From Amycolatopsis sp. DSM 110486 (GTDB lineage: Bacteria > Actinomycetota > Actinomycetes > Mycobacteriales > Pseudonocardiaceae): 64,000 nt of DNA. The notes under the pieces were generated by a model that did no database searches, was not told where the DNA came from, and worked only from the letters and a program-made list of their open reading frames with translations. Position 1 is the first letter of the stretch, and each line of letters begins with the position of its first letter. Position numbers and translations under genes: made by a program. The stretch covers positions 5,722,001 through 5,786,000 of the forward strand of contig NZ_CP080519.1 of the NCBI RefSeq assembly GCF_019468465.1. Reading direction: 5' to 3'. Shown one piece after another: positions 1 through 6,658 of the stretch.

Positions 1-837
1 CTGCACGGCGACACGCAGTCCTCGCACAAGGGCATGGACACCTACGGCTCGCGTTCGCTGGTGGTCGGCGGCGTCGCCGTCATCAAGGCCGCCGAGAAGG
101 TGATCGCGAAGGCCAAGCCGATCGCCGCGCACATGCTCGAGTGCGCCGAGGACGACCTCGAGTTCGCGGGTGGCAAGTTCACCGTGAAGGGCACGGACTC
201 GTCGACGACGCTGCAGGACGTCGCGCTCGCTGTGTTCGCCGCGCACGACCTGCCGGATGGGATCGAGCCGTCACTCGACTCCGACGCCACGTTCGACCCG
301 GAGAACTTCTCGTTCCCGCACGGCACGCACCTGTGCGCGGCCGAAGTGGACACGGAGACGGGCAGCATCAAGCTGCGCTCGTACGTGTGCGTGGACGACG
401 TCGGTGTGGCGGTGAACCCGCTGATCGTCGAAGGCCAGGTGCACGGCGGGCTCGCGCAGGGCATTGCGCAGGCGCTGTTCGAGGAGGCCGTGCACGACGA
501 GAGCGGCACGCTCACCACAGGCACGTTCGCCGACTACCTGCTGCCGTCGGCGGCCGACCTGCCCTCGTTCACGACGGCGCGGACCGAAACGCCGTCGACC
601 ACGAACCCGTTGGGCGCCAAGGGCGTCGGCGAGGCGGGCACGATCGCCTCGACGCCGGCGGTGGTCAACGCGGTGATCGACGCCGTGCGCCACTTCGGCG
701 TGAACGACATCGAGATGCCGCTGACGCCGATGCGCGTGTGGCACGCCGTCCAGCACGGAACCACGGACGCCGGGGGAGCCGGCTCGGAGGCCGGTGGCGG
801 CCTCGGTTCGATCGACACCTCCGGAGGTGCCCAGTGA
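1..837 (+). CDS. Molybdenum hydroxylase large subunit (CoxL/xanthine dehydrogenase type), C-terminal part
   Basis: The frame is open from base 1, so the 5' end lies outside the window and 278 residues are visible. This is the C-terminal half of the molybdopterin-binding subunit of an aerobic CO dehydrogenase/xanthine dehydrogenase-type enzyme. Visible family features are the stretch VCVDDVGVAVNPLIVEGQVH, the segment GGLAQGIAQALFEEAVHDE and, near the end, KGVGEAG, which carries the glutamate that serves as catalytic base in this superfamily. A Gly/Ala-rich tail of about 30 residues follows the fold. The stop overlaps the next gene's GTG by 4 nt, so the FAD subunit is translationally coupled. 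The substrate cannot be decided: the active-site loop that separates true CO dehydrogenases from other members lies upstream of the window. Confidence 0.9.
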   Translation: MHGDTQSSHKGMDTYGSRSLVVGGVAVIKAAEKVIAKAKPIAAHMLECAEDDLEFAGGKFTVKGTDSSTTLQDVALAVFAAHDLPDGIEPSLDSDATFDPENFSFPHGTHLCAAEVDTETGSIKLRSYVCVDDVGVAVNPLIVEGQVHGGLAQGIAQALFEEAVHDESGTLTTGTFADYLLPSAADLPSFTTARTETPSTTNPLGAKGVGEAGTIASTPAVVNAVIDAVRHFGVNDIEMPLTPMRVWHAVQHGTTDAGGAGSEAGGGLGSIDTSGGAQ

Positions 838-1688
838 TCCCGGCCCCGTTCGAGTACGTGGCTCCGTCCAGTGTCGACGAAGCCGTGCAGGCGCTCGCGG
901 CGGCGGGCGAGGACGCCAAGGTGCTGGCGGGCGGGCAGAGCCTGCTGCCGGTGCTGCGGATGCGCCTCGCCGCGCCGAGCACGATCGTGGACCTCGGCAA
1001 GATCGCCGAGCTGCGCGGTGTGCGCGAGGACGGCGAAGCCCTCGTGATCGGCGCGATGACCACGCACTACGACGTGCAGCGCGACGCTTTGGTCGCCGAG
1101 CACGCTGCCCTGATCAAGGCGGCGACCGACACCGTGGCCGACCCGCAGGTGCGCCACCGGGGCACGTTCGGCGGCTCCATCGCGCACGCCGACCCGGCGG
1201 GCGATCTGCTGGCTCCGGTGCTCGCGCTCGACGCCTCGCTGGTGATCGCCGGGCCCAACGGGCGGCGCACGCTCGGCGCGGCGGAGTTCTTCCAGGACTT
1301 CTTCACCACCGCGCTGGCGCCCGACGAGCTGCTCGTCGAGGTGCGGCTGCCCAAGCACACGGGTTGGCGCGCGCACTACGAGAAGTTCAACCGGGTGGCG
1401 CAGGCGTGGTCGATGGTCGCCGTCGCGGCCACCGTCCGCACCGAGGGCGGTGTGATCGAGGAGGCCCGCGTGGCGCTCACGAACATGGGCTCGACGCCTG
1501 TGCGGGCCGTCGCCGTGGAGCAAGCGTTGGTGGGCGCTTCGGCGAACGCCGACGTGATCCGCGCGGCCGCCGCGCACGCCGCCGACGGCACGAACCCGGC
1601 AGCGGACGGCAACTCCGACGTCGAGTACCGGCAGCACCTCGCGCGGGTGCTCACGGGCCGTGCCCTGACGGCTGCTGTCGGAGCCTGA
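834..1688 (+). CDS. FAD-binding medium subunit of molybdenum hydroxylase (CoxM/CutM type)
   Basis: A 284-residue FAD subunit that passes electrons from the Mo and Fe-S centres to the acceptor. It opens with PAPFEYVAPSSVDEAVQALA and has the FAD-binding motifs AGGQSLLPVLRMRLA near residue 40 and VRHRGTFGGSIAHADPAGDL near residue 110, both diagnostic of the CO dehydrogenase flavoprotein family; a CODH C-terminal domain follows. The GTG at 834 was chosen because it overlaps the upstream stop as GTGA, is preceded by GGAGG, and gives the usual family length. The gene order large then medium subunit, with CoxG downstream, fits a cox-like operon. The [2Fe-2S] subunit is not in the window and is probably upstream. 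Confidence 0.93.
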   Translation: MIPAPFEYVAPSSVDEAVQALAAAGEDAKVLAGGQSLLPVLRMRLAAPSTIVDLGKIAELRGVREDGEALVIGAMTTHYDVQRDALVAEHAALIKAATDTVADPQVRHRGTFGGSIAHADPAGDLLAPVLALDASLVIAGPNGRRTLGAAEFFQDFFTTALAPDELLVEVRLPKHTGWRAHYEKFNRVAQAWSMVAVAATVRTEGGVIEEARVALTNMGSTPVRAVAVEQALVGASANADVIRAAAAHAADGTNPAADGNSDVEYRQHLARVLTGRALTAAVGA

Positions 1689-1693
1689 TGTCC

Positions 1694-1739
1694 ATGAGGC
1701 CCACCTTTCGACCGCCGACGGTCGTAAGGTGGGCCTCAT
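1694..1739. terminator. Long intergenic hairpin, probable terminator or processing stem
   Basis: The arms ATGAGGCCCACCTT (1694-1707) and AAGGTGGGCCTCAT (1726-1739) are perfect 14-bp complements. Inside them, after one T/T mismatch, CGACC pairs with GGTCG around a short loop. There is no U-tract, as is common in high-GC actinobacteria. It starts 5 nt after the FAD-subunit stop and ends 46 nt before the CoxG-like start, so it either terminates the cox-like transcript or separates expression of the two parts. Confidence 0.6.
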
Positions 1740-1785
1740 CGGCTTCGGCCGAGACCGGCTTTGATGAAGGAGAGGAGGTCGGCCC

Positions 1786-2568
1786 GTGCGGCTCGACCAC
1801 GAATTCACCGTCCCAGCACCCCTCGAGGAGGTCTGGCAGGCCGTCATCGACCCCGAGCGCGTCGCCCCGTGCATGCCGGGGGCAGCGCTCACGAAGGTGG
1901 AAGGCGACTCCTTCACAGGCACGGTGAAGGTCAAGCTGGGCCCGATCTCGTTGCTGTACAAGGGCTCCGGCGAGTTCCTCGAAAAGGACGAAGCGGCCAG
2001 GAAGGTCGTCATCAAGGCCTCCGGCAAGGACTCCCGCGGCGGCGGCACCGCGGCGGCCACCGTGACGGTGACCCTGAGCTCCGTCGACGGCGGCACCCAC
2101 GGCGCGGTGGCCAGCGACATCGCGATCACGGGCCGCCCGGCACAGTTCGGGCGCGGCCTGATCTCGGAGGTGGGCGGCAAACTGCTGGACACCTTCGCCG
2201 GCAACCTGGCCGACTCACTGCGAACGGACTCCGGAGCGAGTGCTGGTGCTCCTGGTTCAGCCGCGGCGTCGGCCGGCTCGGGCTCGGTTTCGACCGCGCA
2301 GGCGGCCGCGGCTGCCCCGGCCGCCGAAGCGGCCGCGAAGGGCGACCTCGCCGAACAATCCGCCGCCGACACCGCCGAAGCCGGCTCACCGGCCTCGAAG
2401 CCCCAGCTCCGCAGCGTCTCGTCCGGCGGCTCGACCGGCGAAACCGAACCCATCGACCTCCTGGACTACGCGGGCCAGTCCGTGGCCAAACGCCTCATCC
2501 CGGTCGCCGCGGGCGCCGCGGTGCTGTTCGTGGTCTTCATGATCATCCGGGCGCTGCGCCGCCGCTGA
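1786..2568 (+). CDS. CoxG-like SRPBCC protein with C-terminal membrane anchor
   Basis: A 260-residue protein. Residues 1-150 form a CoxG/SRPBCC (START-like) domain, opening with RLDHEFTVPAPLEEVWQAVI and containing CMPGAALTKVEGDSFTG, typical of carbon monoxide dehydrogenase subunit G. A low-complexity Ala/Ser/Gly linker (about 150-215) leads to a single C-terminal transmembrane helix (LIPVAAGAAVLFVVFMIIRA) followed by an RRR end. In Oligotropha carboxidovorans CoxG helps anchor CO dehydrogenase to the membrane; the C-terminal anchor here suits that role. The gene follows the molybdenum hydroxylase subunits on the same strand but is separated from them by a strong hairpin. GTG at 1786 follows GGAGAGGAGG about 10 nt upstream. 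Confidence 0.85.
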   Translation: MRLDHEFTVPAPLEEVWQAVIDPERVAPCMPGAALTKVEGDSFTGTVKVKLGPISLLYKGSGEFLEKDEAARKVVIKASGKDSRGGGTAAATVTVTLSSVDGGTHGAVASDIAITGRPAQFGRGLISEVGGKLLDTFAGNLADSLRTDSGASAGAPGSAAASAGSGSVSTAQAAAAAPAAEAAAKGDLAEQSAADTAEAGSPASKPQLRSVSSGGSTGETEPIDLLDYAGQSVAKRLIPVAAGAAVLFVVFMIIRALRRR

Positions 2569-2598
2569 CCGCCTGGCCTAGCTCGGCTGCTCAACTGG

Positions 2599-2615
2599 AC
2601 TCGGCACGGCCGAGT
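2599..2615. terminator. Short hairpin after coxG-like gene
   Basis: ACTCGGC (2599-2605), loop ACG, GCCGAGT (2609-2615): a perfect 7-bp stem 31 nt after the CoxG-like stop. The position fits a factor-independent terminator without a U-tract. Confidence 0.4.
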
Positions 2616-2708
2616 AGCGAGAAGCAGGAAGGTGTAGCCAGGCGCGAGCCGGCGCCGGCGAGGCACTCGGCGTGGCGCCCGGCCACGCAGCCAGGCATAA
2701 GCACTCGC

Positions 2709-2743
2709 GAGCCGAGCCGAGCCGAGCCGAGCCGAGCCGAGCC
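2709..2743. repeat. GAGCC pentanucleotide tandem repeat, 7 copies
   Basis: Seven uninterrupted copies of GAGCC lie in non-coding sequence upstream of the diguanylate cyclase gene. Because the unit is 5 bp, copy-number change shifts spacing by half a helical turn per copy. No protein is affected. Confidence 0.9.
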
Positions 2744-2896
2744 GGCCACGGCCTGACCCGACCTCAGACCTTGCCCACCCGCTCTACTCTCACCATGTCC
2801 GCAGGGCAGAGGACCTCCGGGAATTCCCCCGGTCCGGCGACGGCGGAGGGTTGACCGGCTACCCTGGGCCACCTCGTCGGCCGAAGGGGCGTCACG

Positions 2897-4192
2897 ATGC
2901 TGGGAGCGGGTCCCCGGGGCGTCCGGGGTGCGCTGGCGGCGTGGCGGGAGTGGGACGGCCTGCCGTCGCGGTGGGGGATGTGGGTGGTGGCGCGGCGGAG
3001 GTGGATCGCGTATGCCGTGGTTTGTGAGCTCGCCGCCGTGACGGCCGTGGTGGTCGGGTTCGCGACCGACTTCGGGGGCACAGTCCAGGTCGGGTGGTTC
3101 GCGACGCTCGTCGTGCTGGGTATCGCGCAGGCCGAGATGTCGCGCAGGATCGAGCGGTTGCGGCGGTGGATGAGCGGCCAGACGCACATCAACGTCACCT
3201 CCGTCTGGTACCTCGCGGGCGCCTTCCTGTTGCCGCCCGCGTGGGTGGCGTTGCTGGCGCTCGTCCTCTACCTGCACCTGTGGCTGAGGGTCTGGCGCAG
3301 CGTGCGTACGCGGCCCGCACACCGGTTCCTCGCCAGCACGGCGTGGGCGATGCTCAGCTGCTTCGCGGCGTCCTCCGTGCTCACCATCGACCACCTCAAC
3401 GACGCGACCCTCAACACGTGGCACGGCATGCTCGCCCTCGTCGCGGCGGCGGCCGTGTTCGAGGTGGTCAACATGGCGCTGGTCGCCGCCGGGATCTACC
3501 TCTACACGGGCAGCCGCCAGGCCGCGGACCTCCTCGGCACGTGGGAGGACAACGCGTTCGAGATCGCCACGCTGTGCCTCGGCGGCCTCGCCTCGCTTGC
3601 CCTCGTGGCGCAACCGGTGCTCGTCGTCTTCGTGGTGGCGCCGCTGCTTCTGCTGCACCGCTACCTGCTTCTGAAACAGCAACTGCAGGTCGCCGCCGTC
3701 ACGGACGAGAAGACCGGCCTGCTCAACACTGCCGGGTGGCACGACCTCGCCACGCGCGAGTTCACCCGGGCCCGAAGGCGAGGGCCGGGCAGTGAGTTCG
3801 CCGTCCTGATGATCGACCTCGACCATTTCAAGCGCATCAACGACACCTACGGCCACCTCACCGGCGACGAGGTCCTCGCCGCCGTCGCTGTGGCGATCGA
3901 GGACGCCGTGCGCCAGAGCGACACGGTCGGGCGGTTCGGGGGCGAGGAGTTCGTGGTGCTGCTGCCGGCCACCGGCGGCACGCCCGTGCTCGCCATCGCC
4001 GAGCGCGTGCGCGTCGCGGTGGGGGAGCTGGGTGTGGTGGTCGGCGGGACCGCGCAGGTCAGCGGCTTGTCGGTGTCCGTCGGCGTCGCCGGGTACCCCG
4101 ACGCGGGCGACACGCTCGACCAGGTGCTGCGCTCGGCCGACGCCGCCCTCTACCGAGCCAAGGACGCGGGGCGCAACCGCGTCGCCGTGTGA
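2897..4192 (+). CDS. Membrane-bound diguanylate cyclase (GGDEF domain)
   Basis: 431 residues. The N-terminal 250 residues hold about six hydrophobic helices (for example about 36-56, 64-78, 101-130, 140-162, 178-202 and 228-255), a membrane sensor or anchor region without a recognisable periplasmic domain. A GGDEF domain follows from TDEKTGLLNTAGW (residue 269 on). The catalytic motif is GGEEF (348-352), compatible with cyclase activity, and the inhibitory I-site RQSD (339-342) lies exactly five residues before it, so feedback inhibition by c-di-GMP is expected. The domain ends with the usual DAALYRAKDAGRNRV. No EAL domain is present. The gene stands alone, so its input signal is unknown. ATG at 2897 is the likely start. 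Confidence 0.93.
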   Translation: MLGAGPRGVRGALAAWREWDGLPSRWGMWVVARRRWIAYAVVCELAAVTAVVVGFATDFGGTVQVGWFATLVVLGIAQAEMSRRIERLRRWMSGQTHINVTSVWYLAGAFLLPPAWVALLALVLYLHLWLRVWRSVRTRPAHRFLASTAWAMLSCFAASSVLTIDHLNDATLNTWHGMLALVAAAAVFEVVNMALVAAGIYLYTGSRQAADLLGTWEDNAFEIATLCLGGLASLALVAQPVLVVFVVAPLLLLHRYLLLKQQLQVAAVTDEKTGLLNTAGWHDLATREFTRARRRGPGSEFAVLMIDLDHFKRINDTYGHLTGDEVLAAVAVAIEDAVRQSDTVGRFGGEEFVVLLPATGGTPVLAIAERVRVAVGELGVVVGGTAQVSGLSVSVGVAGYPDAGDTLDQVLRSADAALYRAKDAGRNRVAV

Positions 4193-4236
4193 GTCACCGC
4201 TCGAAATACGCGCTTTGCCAAGTTGTTGAACGTTGT

Positions 4237-5295
4237 ATGAGTGCGGATCACGAGACCGACGTCGTGGTGATCGGGGCGGGGCAGGCGGGGCTGTCGGCGG
4301 CGTACCACCTGCGCCGCGCGGGACTCGCCAACGAGAGCGGCTTCGTGGTCCTCGACCACGGCAAACGGCCCGGCGGCGCGTGGCAGTACCGCTGGCCTTC
4401 ACTGGTCGTCGGCAAGGTCCACGGCATCCACGACCTGCCCGGCATGGCCTTCGGCACGCCCGACACGACCAAGCCCGCCAGTGAGGTCGTGTCCGAGTAC
4501 TTCGGCCGCTTCGAGAAGACCTTTGACCTCCCCGTGCACCGCCCGGTCGACGTCACGGCCGTGCGCAAAACCGGCGACCGCCTGCTGGTCGAGACCCCCG
4601 CCGAGACGTGGGCCGCGCGCGCCGTGGTGAGTGCGACGGGCACGTGGGACCGCCCGTTCTGGCCGCACTACCCGGGGCAGGAGACGTTCGCCGGCCGCCA
4701 GCTGCACACCGCCGACTACACCGGCGCCGAGGAGTTCCGCGGCCGCCGCGTGGTCGTGGTCGGCGGCGGTACTTCGGCCGTGCAGCTGCTGATGGAGATC
4801 GGGCCCGTCGCGAGGTCGACCACCTGGGTCACCCGCCGGCCGCCGATTTGGCACGACCAGGACTTCAACGAGGACTGGGGTCGCCAAGCCGTCGCGAAGG
4901 TGGAGCGGCGGGTGGCGGAAGGGCTGCCACCGCAGAGCGTCGTGAGCGTCACCGACCTCGCCGTGACGCCCGAGGTGCGGGCCGCGGAGGCCGCCGGGTA
5001 CCTCGACCGCAAGCCGATGTTCGACCACCTCGTGCCCGAAGGCGTCGTCTGGGCCGACGGCACCTTCGAACCCGCGGACCTGATCCTCTGGGCCACCGGC
5101 TTCCGCGCCTCGATCGACCACCTCGCGCCCCTGCACCTGCGCGCTCCCGGCGGCGGCATCCGCATCGACGGCACGCGCGTGGTCGCCGAACCGCGCCTGC
5201 ACCTCGTGGGCTACGGGCCCTCGGCCAGCACCGTCGGCGCCAACCGCGCCGGGCGCGCCGCCGTGCAGGAGATCCGCCGGTACCTCGGCCTCTGA
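4237..5295 (+). CDS. FAD-dependent monooxygenase (flavin-containing/CzcO-like)
   Basis: A 352-residue flavoprotein. The N-terminal dinucleotide fold has VVVIGAGQAGLSAAYHLRRA (GxGxxG at 13-18) for FAD. A second Rossmann motif VVVVGGGTSAVQLL near residue 185 would bind NADPH. Just before it is FAGRQLHTADY, which matches the FxGxxxHxxxY fingerprint of class B flavin monooxygenases. LILWATGF near residue 290 is the typical ATG motif of this fold. ATG at 4237 is preferred over an upstream start at 4189 because the protein family begins shortly before the FAD motif. It may oxidise a small organic or sulfur/nitrogen compound; the substrate is not evident. Confidence 0.85.
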   Translation: MSADHETDVVVIGAGQAGLSAAYHLRRAGLANESGFVVLDHGKRPGGAWQYRWPSLVVGKVHGIHDLPGMAFGTPDTTKPASEVVSEYFGRFEKTFDLPVHRPVDVTAVRKTGDRLLVETPAETWAARAVVSATGTWDRPFWPHYPGQETFAGRQLHTADYTGAEEFRGRRVVVVGGGTSAVQLLMEIGPVARSTTWVTRRPPIWHDQDFNEDWGRQAVAKVERRVAEGLPPQSVVSVTDLAVTPEVRAAEAAGYLDRKPMFDHLVPEGVVWADGTFEPADLILWATGFRASIDHLAPLHLRAPGGGIRIDGTRVVAEPRLHLVGYGPSASTVGANRAGRAAVQEIRRYLGL

Positions 5296-5309
5296 ACTCG
5301 ACAACTCCA

Positions 5310-5353
5310 TACGACGTAAAGTATCGTCGGCTCCAATCGCTTACAACGTAAAG
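5310..5353. promoter_or_regulatory. Direct repeat and dyad upstream of the hydrolase gene
   Basis: Two near-identical 12-mers, TACGACGTAAAG (5310-5321) and TACAACGTAAAG (5342-5353), start 32 bp apart, about three helical turns. The first is part of a dyad CGACG-N8-CGTCG (5312-5329). The second abuts the ATG at 5356. This looks like a regulator-binding region; its regulator is unknown. Confidence 0.4.
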
Positions 5354-5355
5354 AG

Positions 5356-6177
5356 ATGGGGGCCGGCATGGTCACGCTGCCCGGCGGAACGACGATCGAC
5401 GTCGAGGTGCACGGCGACGGACCCGCGTTGCTGCTGCCTGTGAACCCGCGCCCGCTGGAAGGCGAGCAGGCCGAGTCCGTGCGCCAGTGGGGCGGCGACC
5501 CCGCGCTGGGCCGCTCGCTCATCGACGGTCTCGCGGGCTTCCGCGTGATCGCCTTCGACTACGAGGGCCACACCCTCACCCATCCCCGCCCGGAAACCCT
5601 TACGCCGGACGAAATCTCGGCCGACCTGCTGGCGATCGCGTCAGCCGTGAACGCCGAAAGCTTCGCCTACTACGGCTACTCCTGGCTGGCTCTCGCCGGT
5701 CTCCAGCTCGCCCTGCGCACCGACCGTCTCACGGCCCTGGTGATGGGCGGCTACCCGCCCCTCGACGGCCCGTGCGACGCGATGCTCGCCGTCACCCGGG
5801 CGACGCACGCGATGCCCCGCACGGAAGGCGGCGACGCGACACCGGGCGATTGGGACTCCGTCGACTTCACGATGTCCACGGCGCAGACCGGCCAGTTCGT
5901 CACGCTTTACGAGGCCCTGCAAGGCTTCGGCGACCACGCCGTCCACCTGACGTGTCCCCGCCTGTGCTTCACGGGCACCGAAGACCGCATCGAATACGGC
6001 GAACGCTGGGGTGGCGTCACGGTCGACATCGCGGGTCCTCTCGTCGCGAACCGCGCGGCCCTCGAAGAGGACGGCTGGACAGTCGAGCTCCTCGAGGGTC
6101 TCGACCACATGAGCGCCATGCAGGCCAAGGTTGTGCTCCCGATCCTGCGTCCCTGGCTTGACGAGCACGTGGCGTAG
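5356..6177 (+). CDS. Alpha/beta hydrolase
   Basis: A 273-residue single-domain alpha/beta hydrolase, apparently cytoplasmic (no signal peptide). The nucleophile elbow is GYSWLA with Ser109. Asp210 (in GTED) and His251 (in GLDHM) are the best candidates for the rest of the triad. The oxyanion region LLLPVNPRPLEGEQ near residue 27 departs from the usual HG motif. The substrate cannot be named. ATG 5356 and ATG 5368 are both possible starts; the second has the better G-rich site just upstream. It lies between a flavin monooxygenase and a MarR regulator on the same strand and may act with the former on the same compound, which is inference only. Confidence 0.82.
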   Translation: MGAGMVTLPGGTTIDVEVHGDGPALLLPVNPRPLEGEQAESVRQWGGDPALGRSLIDGLAGFRVIAFDYEGHTLTHPRPETLTPDEISADLLAIASAVNAESFAYYGYSWLALAGLQLALRTDRLTALVMGGYPPLDGPCDAMLAVTRATHAMPRTEGGDATPGDWDSVDFTMSTAQTGQFVTLYEALQGFGDHAVHLTCPRLCFTGTEDRIEYGERWGGVTVDIAGPLVANRAALEEDGWTVELLEGLDHMSAMQAKVVLPILRPWLDEHVA

Positions 6178-6186
6178 ATCAAGAAA

Positions 6187-6222
6187 ATAGACAGCCAAGG
6201 CTGATCAGTATAGGCTGTCTAT
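6187..6222. promoter_or_regulatory. Probable MarR operator overlapping promoter/start
   Basis: The perfect 10-bp inverted repeat ATAGACAGCC (6187-6196) / GGCTGTCTAT (6213-6222) has a 16-bp spacer that itself contains the palindrome CTGATCAG. The right arm ends one base before the GTG of the MarR gene. TATAGG (6211-6214 region) could be a -10, which would make the transcript nearly leaderless. Position and symmetry fit autorepression by the MarR protein. Confidence 0.7.
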
Positions 6223-6223
6223 C

Positions 6224-6658
6224 GTGAACGAACAGAGCTCTCCCGACGTCGTGGCCCAGCGGCTGCGGATCCTCGTCGGCCGGTTGCGGCGGCGGATGCA
6301 GGACGCGTCGTCCGTGCGTGGACTGAGTGCGCCGCAGGCGTCGGCGTTGGCGCGGCTGGCGATTTCCGAACCGTCGTCGGCCAGTCAGCTGGCGGGTGCG
6401 GAGCGGGTCCGGCCGCAGTCGATGGCCAAGACGGTCGCGGCGCTGCACGAGCAGGGCCTGATCCGGCGCGAGGCCGACGCCGAAGACGCGCGACGCCAGC
6501 TGCTCTTCCTGACCGACGAGGGGCGCGCCGTCGCCCAGGGGGCCCGCGCCAGCCGGGAAGAGTGGCTGGCCAACGCGTTCGAGCAGCGCTTCACCGAGGC
6601 CGAGCGCCAGGTCCTGGACCAGGCACTGACCTTGCTGGAGCGCGTGGTCGAAGAATGA
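6224..6658 (+). CDS. MarR-family transcriptional regulator
   Basis: 144 residues with a winged helix-turn-helix in the middle: SASQLAGAERVRPQSMAKTV is the recognition segment (about 52-72), and DAEDARRQLLFLTDEGR (about 86-102) is the wing signature of MarR proteins. Flanking helices would form the dimer interface. The stop overlaps the ATG of the downstream MFS gene as ATGA, so regulator and transporter form one operon, the standard arrangement for a repressor that senses the exported drug or phenolic compound. The 10-bp inverted repeat directly upstream is the likely operator. GTG at 6224 is supported by this layout. Confidence 0.9.
   Translation: MNEQSSPDVVAQRLRILVGRLRRRMQDASSVRGLSAPQASALARLAISEPSSASQLAGAERVRPQSMAKTVAALHEQGLIRREADAEDARRQLLFLTDEGRAVAQGARASREEWLANAFEQRFTEAERQVLDQALTLLERVVEE

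Larger units (their letters stand above)
2569..2896. other. Gene-poor stretch with GC-rich repeats
   Basis: 328 bases between the CoxG-like gene and the diguanylate cyclase. I see no credible coding sequence. It holds a 7-bp-stem hairpin (2599-2615) and a pentanucleotide tandem repeat (2709-2743); the words GCCGAG/CTCGGC recur through the first 180 bases. The promoter of the diguanylate cyclase should lie in the last 150 bases, but no clear -35/-10 pair stands out. Confidence 0.6.

Noticed and set aside
2672..2854. Small gene across the GAGCC array
   Set aside because: The open frame exists only because the pentanucleotide repeat lacks stops; no ribosome site or conserved features.
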